Below, piece by piece: positions 20,816-32,909 of a stretch of 64,000 nt of DNA. The stretch's first letter is position 1, and each line of letters starts with the position of its first letter. The DNA comes from Ulota crispa (Eukaryota; Streptophyta; Bryopsida; Orthotrichales; Orthotrichaceae), in contig OY987251.1 of NCBI GenBank assembly GCA_963920765.1, positions 10,295,219 to 10,359,218 on the forward strand, given 5' to 3'. The translations under genes were made by a program, and so were the position numbers. The notes beneath the pieces are model-generated. The model did no database searches and was not told the origin of the DNA. It saw only the letters and a program-made list of their open reading frames with translations.

Positions 20816-23800
20816 TCACCTTGAGTTCCTGAATACTGGCCTTGTTGAACTAGGACGCTTCAGGTAACTTTGTAGATTCGTCTCGAGAGCGGTGCTATGG
20901 AGGCGCTTCATGTGTTCAACCTCGTCCTGTGCCCTTCTCTCTGCTGCCTCTTGTTGCTTTGCTATCATCTGGATTTCCGTCATTACACATCAAAACTTTG
21001 AACAAATATTCATGACCAGCTCTGGTTATAAAGATTAGGTAAGTTAGCATTTGTATGAAAACAAGCTACTTAAAACTGTAGTGAAGTGAGAAAGCTTGAA
21101 AATAAGAATTTGAGTGAGCTTATGCATAAAAATTTTGCTACTCGAAAACTAATCGAGGCCGGATTATCCTTTTGGCAACTCAGGAATGACTGAGGTACAG
21201 AGCCTCTGATATGCTCAATTGGTATCCTCTTTACTAAAATTTCCTTATTTAAGTTTGATTTGAAGTGGCTTTTAAGTTATTTTTTAATTATAAGGTATTT
21301 TGAAACTGTGTCCCTATTTGTAATGGTTTTGAAACTATGCCCCTATCTGTAATATTTTTCATTTGTGTGCCCCTATTTGTAATTTCCCCAAATTTTTGGC
21401 TACTCAGAAGCTGATCGAGGCTTGATCCTTTTGGCAACTCAGGAATGACTGAGGTACAGAGCCACTAATATGCATTGAAAGTGACAACTACTCTCAAAGA
21501 ACAGGTCGCTTTTTCTACAAAGAAAAGATTACTCAACCTGTACTTATGCTAATTCAAATGCGAAATCTAAATTGATGTGAAGTGGCCTTTTTCTGCAAAA
21601 AACGAGGTCAGTTCACCAACTCAGAGTTCCACAAACCTAATCAGCCACTTTAAGGTAGGAGGTTCTAAAAGCATCAAGCTCTAAAATGGTCCACCTCTGA
21701 GGAGGTGCACCATTTTAGAGCCATGTCCATCTCCTCAAATGTACTATGTTTGTACATGTTGATTTTCATAGGTTTCAACAATGCACAGATGATGTACATT
21801 TGAGAAGATGCACCATTTTAGAGTCCTATGTCATTTCAAATTCAAAATTTCATACCTAATGCATTCCAAAAAAGAAACAACTTAGGTTAGATACCAGTTT
21901 CTTGTCTTTTCAAAGAAAAAAAACTCAAAAATATTTCAAGAAGTTCCACCTCCTCAAAATTCAGTTTCAGCCTTCAGATGGTCCATTCACGAGCCTCCTA
22001 CTTTACATAAAATGTGGTAGCATTTTAGAGCTTTACTTCCATTGGTTTTCTTTGATTTCACAGGAATTTGCTCTAAATTACGCTTAATTTGTTACTGCTC
22101 TCCACAAATGCTATGTCGTTATTATGCTATAATTGGTAATCGACAGGAAGGAAAGACAAAGGTACTTTACTTTTACAGCTCTTGATTGCCGAGAGTTTGT
22201 GGATGGGCCCAAACCTGACGATTGTGCAAGATTTTGGATCTTTTGAGTCTTGCGTATGCTTCACGGACTCTGGAGTTATCATTCAGGGAGTCTTTCTGCA
22301 TCTCTTTGTTTTGATTCTGCTGCTCCTGCCACAACTTCAAAGTTGAAATTGATCATGTCAACTCACCAGATATGCCACCAAAGGTGGCAAAACTTTGCAA
22401 ATCTTCAATCTACTAAAGTTGTGAATCGCTACAGTGAAATATAAGCACTTATAACTGTGTAAATTTATTTGTTTTAGCACACGAAGCAATGCTTACCAAC
22501 TTGGGCAAATTATTAAAGCCAAGTTTGCAACCACCGCTCACCAATCTATGCAGCAATCGTCAAGCCCAAGCATGCACTAGTTCTACATACCTTATGCAAT
22601 GTGCTCCCTCTGTCCCTCTAAAAACGTCCAAATCATACACATTTCTTGTACCACTAAAAAGTTCACTAAAAAGTTCCCTTTTGCTGATCACAAACGCTGA
22701 GAAAGTGTTTGTCATGTTCAATGATCTCATGGGTCTTATGCAAGTAGAGAGCTTCTCCTAGCAACCTTGGCTTTGCCCATATGAGGTACCATTGCTGCTA
22801 CTAATCTTTAAATCATCAATAATAAGGAGCTAGCAGCATGCACAAATATGGTATTTTTGCATGAAATTTGGGTGCCCAAATGGCAACATCAAAGCTGGAA
22901 ATTTTGCATACATTTGGTAAATGGTATATTGATTCTAAAATGCAAGTTTCACTAGCACAAAGACTAAAAACATAGTTAATTTTTTGCAAGGAATCATTTT
23001 GGACGTTTTTAGAGAGACAGAGGAAGTAGTATTCTGAAGTTGACGTGGCGGAGTGTAGCTAATTGATGTTTGAGAATTAGAACTTTTAGTGCAACTAGAG
23101 ATTATTTACTGCACTTGCAACCTACTAACTGCAAAGATTAAGGAGATGCAACCTTACAAGCTTATATTTTTAACCCTTGAACGGCCCAAAAGCCCTTTGC
23201 AACCTTATGTACAATTGTATATACAAATGTATTTGAGTTACTCTAAGGACTTTCCAATTTTTTTATGCACACACCATTATACAACCCTTCAATATGTATG
23301 GTTATAACACTTAATTTCCAACTGATTCAAACTTCTGAATGTTGATTGCGACCATATTTAGTACCGTATCTCCAGAACCCAAGGGCCCTTCACGGTTAAG
23401 GGTCAAACTTCAGAGTTGACTTCCAAAATCTAAAACATTGGTTGGAACGACGTTTTAGCATTAGACTCGGAATCAATGACTGAAAATTGATTGGTAAGAC
23501 AAAGACGGAATTTATTGGGGTGTGGCTGAGTTCACTTGTGAACCATATGTATGAGAAAGTTGAACTTTGTTAGAGAGAAAGTAACCATGTACAAAGAACT
23601 CACCTTTTTAGTGTGAGCCATCAATTCTGCAGCGGTTGCAACTTCACCCTGGTTGCTAGGATTTACGTCACTTGCACGGCCACTTGCATCCTTGGACCTG
23701 ACCCTGGCCCTGTCCCTCTCCCCAATTAACTTGCCCATGTTACCCACGATGTACCTGTTTAGTACATTTGCTTGGCCATTCAGTTAGCAAATTGGGTTTT

Positions 23801-26800
23801 AATCCATGACTTGGCTAAAGTCCTTAGCCATGGCCACTTGTCTATTGCTAAAAACAGGCTAGAAATGGGCTAGTCTATTGTTAAGAAATAGAACACCATA
23901 TTCGTTATAATGAGAAGATGGGACCTCTTAAAATAAACATGAAAATGAGAGTTTTCAGCTTAAATTGAGCTGAATTGACATAGAACTTTTCAATTTCAGG
24001 TCAAATCTAAAAGATTTTATGTCAATTCAGTTCAATCGATTTAAAAGTTTTTGTTGAACTGCCCTAAAACTTTTTTATTTCAAGTTGTATTTCCTTTAAA
24101 TTACTCTCCATTCACAAGAAAACTCTCATTATAACAAATATGGTGTTAATAGGCTAGAAATGCTAGAAATGGGCTTGTTGACTGCCAAGAAATAGAGGTC
24201 TACATCCTCCTAATTTGGATGATAGTATAATTTGGATGATAGCCTAATTTGGATGATAGCAAGGAGTGCATTGTTCAACAAGGCTAGATGTTTCTTCCAA
24301 CAATAGCCAAGATTCAAAAAAGAGTATTTTGTTAAAATTTGGAATTCCAATGAGTATTTTCAAAGAAACACCAAAAGAAAGATTGGCACGTTGTGAGGTT
24401 AGACTTAGACTTTTGTGTCATGGAGTTGCACAAAACACACGGAGCAAATCCTTACGCAACACTTCAATTCTCTTTCATTTGCACAAACTCGCATGATATT
24501 ATCATAGAGGCTATATTGCTCAATAATTTCAAGAAAAACTTGACACACTTTTAGTGATAATAGTTTGAGCACTAGGAAAGTTTGGCTCTTCTATACAAAA
24601 GAAAACATATGATGGTGTCTCCCAATGGAATCACACATATTGTCCTCTATTGTAACAATGGAGGTTCACAAGTACATTAAAATAGCATAGACTCAAGCAA
24701 CATGCTCCACACTACCAACAAGTAACAAAAGTTTTCAGACTCAGAAATTCTTAACATCCACGATTTGGCACAAGTTATGTATTGAAAAAACAAAGTTTTT
24801 ATTGTGAAGTAAAATTACACAAACAAAGCGTATGTTTGAGACATTGGGCCAACATTTTGCCATCATAAATTATGCAATTTTAAGGTTCCTCACTCTTTAG
24901 AAATCTTGCTTGTTGCAACACACTTGCAGGTTTTGTCATAAAGTTTTGTTGAGAAGTTTTCCTCACCCGTAGTTGAGAAAAGGTAGACCCAAAGAAGGCA
25001 TTATCAAGCTATGTTGTAAAGCAGTATGTTTTTCCTTGATAAAATATACTCCCTTTGTTCCTCTAAAAACGTCCAAAATGCTTCCTTGTGAAGGATTAAC
25101 TATGTTTTTAGTTTTTTTGCTAGTGATACATGCATTCTAGAATCAATATATTATCTATCAAATGTATGCAAAATCTCCAATTTTGATGTTGTTGTTTAGG
25201 CACCCAATTCCAAGCAAAAAGTACCATATTTGTGTATGTTGCTGCCAGCTCTTTATTATTAATGATCTAAAGATTAGTAGCAACAATGGTACCTCATATG
25301 GGCAAAGCCAAGCTTGCTAGGAGAGGAATGCTCTCTAATCACTTAACTTGCTCCCATGAGATTATTGAACATGACAAACCATAAGCTTTCTTGGTTTTCA
25401 AAATTAACAAAATGAAACTTTTTAGGGGTACAAGAAATGTGTCTAATTGATGCTTTTTAGAGGGACAAAGTGAGTATGAGACTTTTTTTTTTTTAAATTG
25501 TGCCTTTTGAAACCCTCTAATATCTACAAGGGAAAATTTCATGGACACCCTTGAAGTTTGCAATATTTTCATGGATACCCTTGCTTTTTCAAAAATATCA
25601 CAAATACACTTGGACCAAAAAAATTAGACATTTGTTTTCTTATGCATGTCATTTCCTTCTCACTTTGTGCGCACACTACTTTCTTTTTTGTTATACGTGC
25701 GCACAAAGGAAGTAGGAAAGTGGCATGCACAACAAAATAAACACCTAAATTTTTTTGGTCCAAGGATATTTGTGAAATTTCTGAAAAAGCAGGGGTATAT
25801 ATATATATATAAATAATAGATTAATGTTGTTTGTTGGTCGTATTAGTTGTGTCTAGCTCAATTCTGTGTCAGGCTCAATTACTCAAATCTTGAAATTGAG
25901 AGCTCAATTGCTGAAGTCTTGAATTGAGAGCTCAAGTCCTGATATTGAGAGCTCAATTGCTCAAGTCCTGAAATTGAGAGCTGAAGTCAATCCTATCGTG
26001 TCATAGGACACGGGACGTACTAGTCTATGATAATATTGCAAACTTCAGGGGTATCCATGAAATTTTACCTATCAAAACATACACAAACTCAGAGCAGAGG
26101 GGAGTCACACCTGGCTAAATCCCTGCATTTGCATTTCCTTGTCTACCTGAGGAATTTATTCCCGGAGGCACCGACCGCAGAAACGCTTTCAGTCTGTCGA
26201 CGTGGACACGAAGAGGCTCGGGATTGCAGCAGAAACAGCTCCAGGTGCTGCTGCTCAGGATCTGTGCCAAGTCGGTTCTGCTGTCGTAGTTGAGCACGAT
26301 GCAGTTCATGCAAAACATTTTGTCGCAGGTGTCGCACAAGGCTATCTCCCCACCGTAACCGCACCACCTGCACTGCTCCTCTGAACCGTCCTCCTCGTCC
26401 TGTACAAAGTGCTACAAGTATCGGAACCCACAACCATCCACCGGAAGACATCTTTCCCTGTAGGAACTATTTTCTAGTATCAGCAATAATTTAGAGTATG
26501 TAACGCGTTATTTGTTAATTTGGGAAAAAGCGCACAAAGTAGGATTTCTGGATTTTTTTTGTTCCAGAGAACATCATGTTCATTGAATTGGGAATTTGTT
26601 GACTGTTTTTCAATGAAATGAGATATATATCATCCAAAAATACGCTCTTTTTGGACATGAAGTTTATCAACTTTTGAAATTTTGGACAGAAGTTCATTAA
26701 CTAGGTTTCAAGTGACTTTAATTTGAGTTTAGGTGGCAATTTTGGATTAAGGTGAGGTACAAAATGGTACCCATTGTTTTCCCAAATTAATGAATTTAAC

Positions 26801-28492
26801 TCGTTATGTTGTTTAAGACTTTTGTTGTTCCCATTTCCATCAGTTAATACTGACAAACACATGCTACAAACTTCTTTGATTATGGAGTTGACACAGTAGG
26901 GGTAGTCACACCTTCTCCGAGAATCAATCTTCTTGAAGAATGAGAAGTGGTGGTCTGAGAATAGGAGCTAATGGGAGCAATTCTCCTTGAAAGGTGTGAC
27001 TCCCCTTTTGAGAGTGGTGAAGAATGAAGAATGATTAAAGTAGGAGGAGCTACCATGAAAGCAAGAGGAGTAACTTCTGAAAAAAAAAAAGCCACTATTA
27101 AAAACAAAAAAGGTGATGGTAAACCATAACCAATAAGGATGAAAACAAGACTAAGAGTGAGTAAAAAATTAGTTGTGTGAAGATTTCTTCACCTAATTCT
27201 TCTCCTCTAGAGATGAAGAAAAAGACTTTTCAATATTCAGAGAATGAGACCTCTGCAGATCACTGACAACCTACCACAACCCCATTCTCTGAAGAATGAG
27301 AATGGGGTGAAGAAGGTGTGACTACCCCTACTAATATTACAATAGACACAAAACATCTCCATCAGCAACCATAGTGCGGGCTTAAAGTTTCTAGTTCTGA
27401 CAGCCAACATTTCATCCTTACAATTGTCTTAAATTGAAAGTTGAAGTTAAAGTGCAATTCTCTAGAACCGCTTGGACCAATAAGCACTGTCAACCTCAAG
27501 TGATTCCAATACATGTCACAAGCTCCATGCACTATTACAAAAGGCATCATTGCAACAGAAGAGAAACACTTTTGCAATGGTTTTGCAATGCATTCATGTG
27601 GAGCATAACTTGGTTTGGACCTCACTATATTACTAATGCATTGCAAAAGTGTTGTTAATCAAATGCAAAAGTGTTGACTAGTGAATCCATGTTATTGTGT
27701 TTCAAAACTATTGCAAATCTATTGATTTACAATTGCAAAGTAATTTCAAAATCATTATTGTTTTAGTGCAAATAAAATGCAATATTGTAACAAAACGATT
27801 GCAAATGCTAGTTTAGCTTTATAATTGTAGTATCAAACTACCAATGCAATCATAGTGCAAAACTATATCTAAACCATTGCAAAACCATTGATATTTACTT
27901 TGTGGATATTGCAAAACTATTGCAAAAATTGTTGCAAACATTGCATTGTATTGTAGCTCAAACATTGATACATTGAATCATTAGCTTGCCCAAATAAAAG
28001 ATAATTGAAACTTGTCGATTGGTCAATACAAGAGGCCCACCCACAATTGAAGCTCAACAACTTGCCCTTTGTGATATGCTCTCAATACTTACTTGTACCT
28101 GCTTGAAGGCAAGGGTGGGATATCGGAGATTTGAGCAAGCCTGCAATCATGAATGGACTCTAAACACTTGCTTTTTAAGTGCTCCAGGTTGCATGCAAGT
28201 GTGCGGATGCTCTGAATTGAAGAAATGCGGGTAAGTGCCATTGCTGGTTGCTCACCTTTGTGTAGTCGTCTTCGTCTTCTTCTCGAGGATTTGGTGACAC
28301 TCCGGTTGCTGCCCTGAAGGACTTCTCCTCACACTCCACGTCAGCTTCCAGAGGCGGTTGTTGGTGCCCGCGAGGTTCAGTTGAAGGTCCATCGCCATCG
28401 CCGGGTCTCTCTCTCGCTCTCTTCCTGCTAGTGCCTGCTGCTGCAGGTGGAGTGGCTCTCTTCGCCCTCGTTTCTTCTGCCTGCTCTGATCT
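20816..28492 (-). CDS. ADD-type zinc finger and coiled-coil protein (partial)
   Basis: Supported exons are 28492-28256, 26399-26147, 23754-23604, 22334-22215 and 20968-20816. Exon 1 seen here is basic and then acidic (RKRARERP, EEDEDDYTK) and has a strong acceptor (TTTGTTGCAG), so the true start lies further upstream. Exon 26399 encodes four CxxC pairs (exon residues 10/13, 22/25, 30/33, 55/58: CRWC, CDTC, CMNC, CFCC) and NPEPL, the pattern of the PHD-like half of the ATRX/DNMT3 ADD domain, which reads histone H3 tails. The GATA-like half is not visible. The last three exons join in frame into a charged Gln/Glu/Lys coiled coil ending at TGA 20816. Phases do not match between 26147 and 23754, so an exon is missing there and the link is inferred. 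No SNF2 helicase is present. The stop overlaps a good donor (AAG|GTGATT), so more 3' exons are possible. Confidence 0.65.
21136..21472. repeat. Tandem-like duplicated 75-bp segment
   Basis: 21136-21216 and 21400-21472 share CTTTTGGCAACTCAGGAATG followed by ACTGAGGTACAGAGCC. They lie in the last intron of the ADD gene. Confidence 0.6.
21653..22000. repeat. Dispersed repeat, copy 2
   Basis: Direct partner of 20033-20370 with the same order of words. An additional internal duplication of the GGTGCACCATTTTAGAG word is present. It lies in the ADD-gene last intron. Confidence 0.6.
22614..23026. mobile_element. Stowaway-like (Tc1/mariner) MITE, copy 1
   Basis: Left CTCCCTCTGTCCCTCTAAAA is the canonical Stowaway terminus, and the right end TTTTTAGAGAGACAGAGGAAG is its inverse. 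TA follows on the right, while the left TA has mutated to TG. It lies in an intron of the ADD gene. Confidence 0.8.
23174..23402. mobile_element. piggyBac-like MITE
   Basis: Left TTAA then CCCTTGAACGGCCC. Right GGGCCCTTCACGGTTAAGGG, followed by TCAA (a mutated TTAA). It lies in an intron of the ADD gene. Confidence 0.6.
25049..25474. mobile_element. Stowaway-like MITE, copy 2
   Basis: CTCCCTTTGTTCCTCTAAAA at the left and TTTTTAGAGGGACAAAGTGAG at the right, flanked by TA (25047-25048, 25475-25476). In opposite orientation the interior matches copy 1 (GGCAAAGCCAAGCTTGCTAG). Confidence 0.85.
25530..26069. mobile_element. Fold-back MITE family A, copy 3, split by an insertion
   Basis: Family-A left terminus GGGAAAATTTCATGGACACC and right terminus GGTATCCATGAAATTTTACC. 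Near the right arm, about 225 bp (about 25801-26024) with four ATTGAGAGCTCAA-type repeats interrupts the sequence between GGGGTAT and CTATGATAAT, which are contiguous in sister copies. It lies just downstream of the ADD-finger exon donor, in the intron. Confidence 0.75.
26889..27332. mobile_element. TIR element with AGTAGGGGTAGTCACACC ends, copy 1
   Basis: Left AGTAGGGGTAGTCACACCTT and right AAGGTGTGACTACCCCTACT are near-perfect inverted repeats. The interior holds several GAATGAGAA/TTCTCATTC mirrored words. Related units are at about 36410-36745 and 44186-44607. Confidence 0.8.
27540..27965. repeat. Degenerate TTGCAAAA-rich array
   Basis: Many irregular copies of TATTGCAAAA/TTTTGCAATG words over 400 bp in an intron of the ADD gene. 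Non-coding, probably a decayed tandem repeat or subterminal region of a transposon. Confidence 0.6.
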
Positions 28493-28973
28493 CTGCAACA
28501 AACAAATCATGCAGGTGTTGCGGATGACATGGCATAGAAAACATCATAGAAAATATCACTCGAGTTCTAAACCAGGTTGTTAGGATGAGCAAGCAACAGG
28601 AAGATCAAATGATTCCTTAACCGCATGGTCCCCTGGCCTTCTTACCGAAAAAGAGAAGAAGAAGCTGAAACAACTCTCTCGTTTATGTATACCAAGCTGC
28701 GTTTATGCAAATAAACAAAGGCTGGAACTCTTGTGGTGATCATGACAAACTGTGTGAGTCTCGGACTTGTTCTATTCTGTTCTTCTTCTTGTGGTATTTC
28801 AACAGTTGCGCAGTTATATTACGTTGCATTGCATAGACGATCACACTGGCAACCACCATGTCACGAGTATTTAACGTTTGAATGCGCAATGTAGTGAACA
28901 CTGGTTATTTATATTAGCAGAATTACGATCGAAGTGCTCGGAATCGAGATGTGAGTTTTAGAGTCTTACAGCC

Positions 28974-29189
28974 TTGGTTTCATCAGATGAAGGTGCAGGC
29001 ATTGGCGGCGAACACCACCATGGCGGCGGAGTATACCACCATGGTGGCGGACACAGCCACGGCGGCGGAGGACACTATGGCGGCCTCGGCGACCCCGTCA
29101 TCGTCGCAACTCTCAATTGCACCGCAAAAAACAACAACAGAATGAGACCATTTGAAGAATTCACAAACTTTGGGAGAGATGACGGCTGA
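28974..29189 (+). CDS. Possible Gly/His-rich terminal exon
   Basis: From an acceptor-like TTTTAGAGTCTTACAG at about 28971, the frame runs to a stop at 29187-29189 and encodes a Gly/His block (GGEHHHGGGVYHHGGGHSHG) followed by a non-repetitive tail rich in Asn and Phe. The GC jump supports coding or former coding sequence. I found no upstream exon with a start, and the opposite strand is also partly open, so this may equally be the upstream flank of the ADD gene. Function unknown. Confidence 0.25.
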   Translation: MVSSDEGAGIGGEHHHGGGVYHHGGGHSHGGGGHYGGLGDPVIVATLNCTAKNNNRMRPFEEFTNFGRDDG

Positions 29190-29426
29190 GGCTTCAAGTC
29201 TAAGCTTAAGTTAAGCAATCTGAATTAAGCGGGTGGTGAGTCATCAGATTTCAATAAAACTCATCCTTCATTGTACTTAATGACTCTGGCACATTTTTCT
29301 GTTCTGGCGGCAGGGTAAAACAGGTCCGCTATTTCATGAACAAGGGGTAAAAATGTAAGAATTTGCGCCTACTATGGATTTGGTCAATTTTACTTCTTTC
29401 CGGAGTTCTTACGATACAAGACAATA

Positions 29427-29868
29427 TAAGGTAGCAACAACACCCATAAACGTGAAAGTAGGGATTTTGGAGTTGGAAAATCAATTGATGAATTTTGAAA
29501 CTAAATATTGTTAAGTAAGGAAGAGGAAATCATAAATTTTGGGATCAATTTAAAAATTCTAGTTGTAAGTATTTGTTCACAAAGATTTTTCAAGTCCAAA
29601 ATCGCTGAAAATGCATTGTTGTGTGTAGGAGATGCTAAAAAGACCTCTTATTGAAGTTTTTAGGGTGCTCAAATGCTCTTAAGAATATTAACTTGAGGAG
29701 TTCTTAAACAGTGAGATGGGACATTCAAAATTGTCATGCCAATCACCTAAAACTATCACTTTGTCACTTATAACAAGTTTTTTTTTGTATTTACTAGTCA
29801 CTGATGTAGAGTGTAAACGTAGGTAACCCTAATAGGGACAGTCACAAAGAGGGGTGTTGGCCACCTTA
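29427..29868. mobile_element. TIR element with AAGGTAGCA ends, copy 3
   Basis: Left TAAGGTAGCAACAACACCCA and right GGTGTTGGCCACCTTA, with interior similarity to 2539-2924 and 19179-19573. Confidence 0.65.
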
Positions 29869-30299
29869 AAGCCCAAAGGTTTTTGACTAAGTTTTCACTA
29901 GAACTCCTCCAGAATTGCCATTTCTACTATAAGTACCAAATTTTAGAAAAATATACATTTTTAAACACGTGTAATTGTAAGATCTTGTAGTACACTAGTT
30001 TCAAAAGATATGATAAAAAATTCAAAATTTCTATCATGTAGATTGTAAGATATTTGAGTTTGAATTGACAAAAAGCCATTTTTTGCCCTAGCAAATACTT
30101 GAGCTACTACATTTTGCAGGTCACATTTGTACAAAAAAATTTCCAACATGGTTGTAAATCTTTAGATTCATTCTTCAATGCAAGTTGGGTACATACTTGA
30201 AAATTTTCAAATCATTTGGAATTGTACAACGCATGGGAAAAAAACAGTAAGTACAAAAAAGTATAGAATGATTCAAAACACTAAATTGTTAAGAATTTA

Positions 30300-32410
30300 G
30301 GGAATTGCTAACGAGACACCCTAAATTGCTAACGGGACACTCCTTGTGAGCATGAAATTTGATAGTTAGTGCTATTTTTGATTTATTAAAGTGGTCCATC
30401 ATTCATTCAATCACAATATTATCACCTCCTTGAAAATAAACATGACAAATAATTTTTTTATTGAAATATTATTGCACCAATATTATTTTTCAATGTACTT
30501 GCTTTAAATAACTCAAAAGCACCGTTATCTTGTCGGACAAATTTTGGGGTCTAGTTGTCATGTTGTTTGTCTCACATCCAATGTCGCACATGACAAATGT
30601 CAAGTATGTGTGACATTAATGTCTAATAAGGCCATATTCAACATCTAAGATAATTTGAAAATTTCCTTTAAATATGACCCAAAATTAAAATCTAACAAAT
30701 GTTTATTTAACCCTTAAGTTTTTCAGCAAGCCAAAATGGGTTGATTATTTTTTAAGACGGCCATTTATGAACTTCGGAATGTAAAGAGTCACTTGAACTT
30801 TGGCTCATTTGAAAGAAAAAAAAGTTAGCTATGTTGTGATGTTTTCAAATTTAGAAGAAGAGTCACTATTGAATTTACATAAATTTTTAAACCATGGGTG
30901 GTCGTGGAGTTGTAGTGTTAAAATTTGGCCCTAGGTTTGTGAAAATCTTCTATTTTACTCAGAATTTTTGAAATTCAAGGGTGAAGTGGGCACTATTGCA
31001 AGACCATTTTCTCTCACTCATTTTTTACCCTAAAAACACAAGACTTGTTTCTATGCATGAGCAATTTGATTACCTTGAGAGTGAGCATAAGATGCCAACT
31101 TTTTAAAATGTTATGTGTCCAAAAGAGCCAATCAAAGCACAATTTCAACTACTCCAAAATATTGGTTTCCTTGTAATTCCCCTTCCATTTTTGTCATAAT
31201 CTTCCAATCTAACCCTTAGATTGAAACCAAACTTTGAAGAAATGATAAGGACTTGGCTTTTTACAAGATCTTACAGTTACTTTGGCCTAAAAATGACTCA
31301 TTGTTGTTCAAGCTTCACCCTTTCATAACTTACAAAATCAAGATCCGAAACACCTTCAAAAAGGCCAAGAATTTTAAGGGTTAAATGAGATACTTCAATA
31401 AAATGAAACATTAATATGTCAAGATTGGAAATAGAGAGTGCTTTATTTAAAAGTCAACTTTAACATTGACTTTACTAGACAAACAAATGAGCTCTTATCC
31501 ATTTGTGATGTAGTGTTTGTCAAGTTGTTGGCGTATTGGGGAAGACAACATTGCTCAAAAAGGACTACTTAACTTTGATTTGACCATACCCATAATACTT
31601 TTGCTATTTATTACGTCTTACTAGATAGTGCTTTGTTATTTATTTTTTGGCAAGAAGTTGCTTATACTTGTAGATTAGTAGAAAAAAAATACATTTTTTC
31701 AAATGATGAATGTTATTATGTCTAAATGAGTGGTTATGTGCAAAGTTCCAAAACTGTCCGGACTACAAGTTTGGTTAGTAGGAATTAGGTTAATGCATTT
31801 ATAGTTGTACAAGCCTCTATGGTCCATGAATTTGAAGTGTATTAGTCCATACATTATTAAAACTAGTTGTTATGAATTCTTTTAGGAACACTTTCATGCG
31901 AGTTTTTCCACATCCAATAAAGAACACTAAAAATATGGAATTTTTTTTAAAGTGGCAAAAGCATGCACATATGCTTCTTTCTAGGTGCACATATGGTCAA
32001 AATCATTAAAATGTTAATCATTTTAGGGAGCCATTACAAATTACAAGTCAAAAAAAGTCCGGATCAAGACATTTGGGTTCTAATGACTTTTATGGTGTGA
32101 CAAATAATCAAGAAATTCCTTTTGATTGAAGGAACACTTTTTGAATGATTGTCTTAACATAAGGAAAGCTTAAAAAAAAATACATCACTTGCAAGTTCAA
32201 ACTTTTACCTAAACAAAAATAATCCAGACTCCTCAGGAAAGAGTCCTGTCCGGAGGTCCGGCAGGCTATTTCAAGGGTACCCTGATTGTGCCATCACCCA
32301 CAGGTGAAACAAATCTTTTGATCCAAATAAAAAATCAACATTAAAAATCACATTTCATGCTCATAGGGAGTGTCCTGTTAGCAATTTAGGGTGTTGCGTT
32401 AGCAATTTCC
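30300..32410. mobile_element. Mutator-like TIR element, family C, 2.1 kb
   Basis: Left GGGAATTGCTAACGAGACAC and right GTGTTGCGTTAGCAATTTCC are inverted repeats over at least 70 bp. Flanks AAGAATTTA and AAAAAATTA are a decayed 9-bp target duplication. It contains a nested piggyBac-like unit (30711-31380) and GTCCGG-bearing sequence but no transposase frame. A 392-bp relative is at 51547-51938. Confidence 0.8.
30711..31380. mobile_element. piggyBac-like element nested in family C
   Basis: TTAA flanks (30707-30710, 31381-31384), with ends CCCTTAAGTTTTTCAGCAAG and a CCAAGAATTTTAAGGG right terminus. 670 bp, non-coding. Confidence 0.7.
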
Positions 32411-32909
32411 AAAAAATTATTATGGAAATGAAAAGTGCTAATCCCAATGGTTTCAATTTTGCAATAAACAATATACATTCTTAGGTTCTATCTTTTTTCC
32501 AAAATATTGAAAATTGAGTTAAACACAAGACTTCAAAGTTTATTTTAGAATAGAGAATCCATGATTGCCCTCAAACAAAAACTCCTCATAGTGTTCATCT
32601 CATTGATAAAAATGGAATGATTCAAAAATTTCCACACAAAAAAAACTTCTTAAGCCAATTTCAAGTTTTTGATTTTTAGAAAAGTGATTTTTTGAAAATT
32701 GCCCAAATTGCCCAAAGTTCAAAGAAAACTACATATCATGCATTAACTTTTGAAGCAAGTAGTCAAAAGCTATGAAAATTGATGGACCTTAAAGCTACTC
32801 ATTGGGAAAATCATGTGTGAAAATTTCAAAAAATCAAATGAAAACTGCATTTGTAGCGAACCACCCAAAATTGTTATGTTGCCAAAAAAATGCAATTTGG
32901 TCCACTCCT

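Larger units (their letters stand above)
30170..32880. repeat. Older repeat split by a 2.1-kb insertion
   Basis: The two flanks (30170-30299 and 32411-32880) match, in inverse orientation, the continuous sequence 58115-57780. That identifies the target of the insertion at 30300-32410 and gives its empty site. Confidence 0.7.

Noticed and set aside
24266..24496. 76-aa plus-strand frame
   Set aside because: Faintly reminiscent of retroelement sequence but with no motif I could name and no continuation; left unannotated.
27528..27560. CACTATTACAAAAGGC as a second CACTA left terminus
   Set aside because: No matching inverted right terminus or 3-bp duplication could be found nearby.
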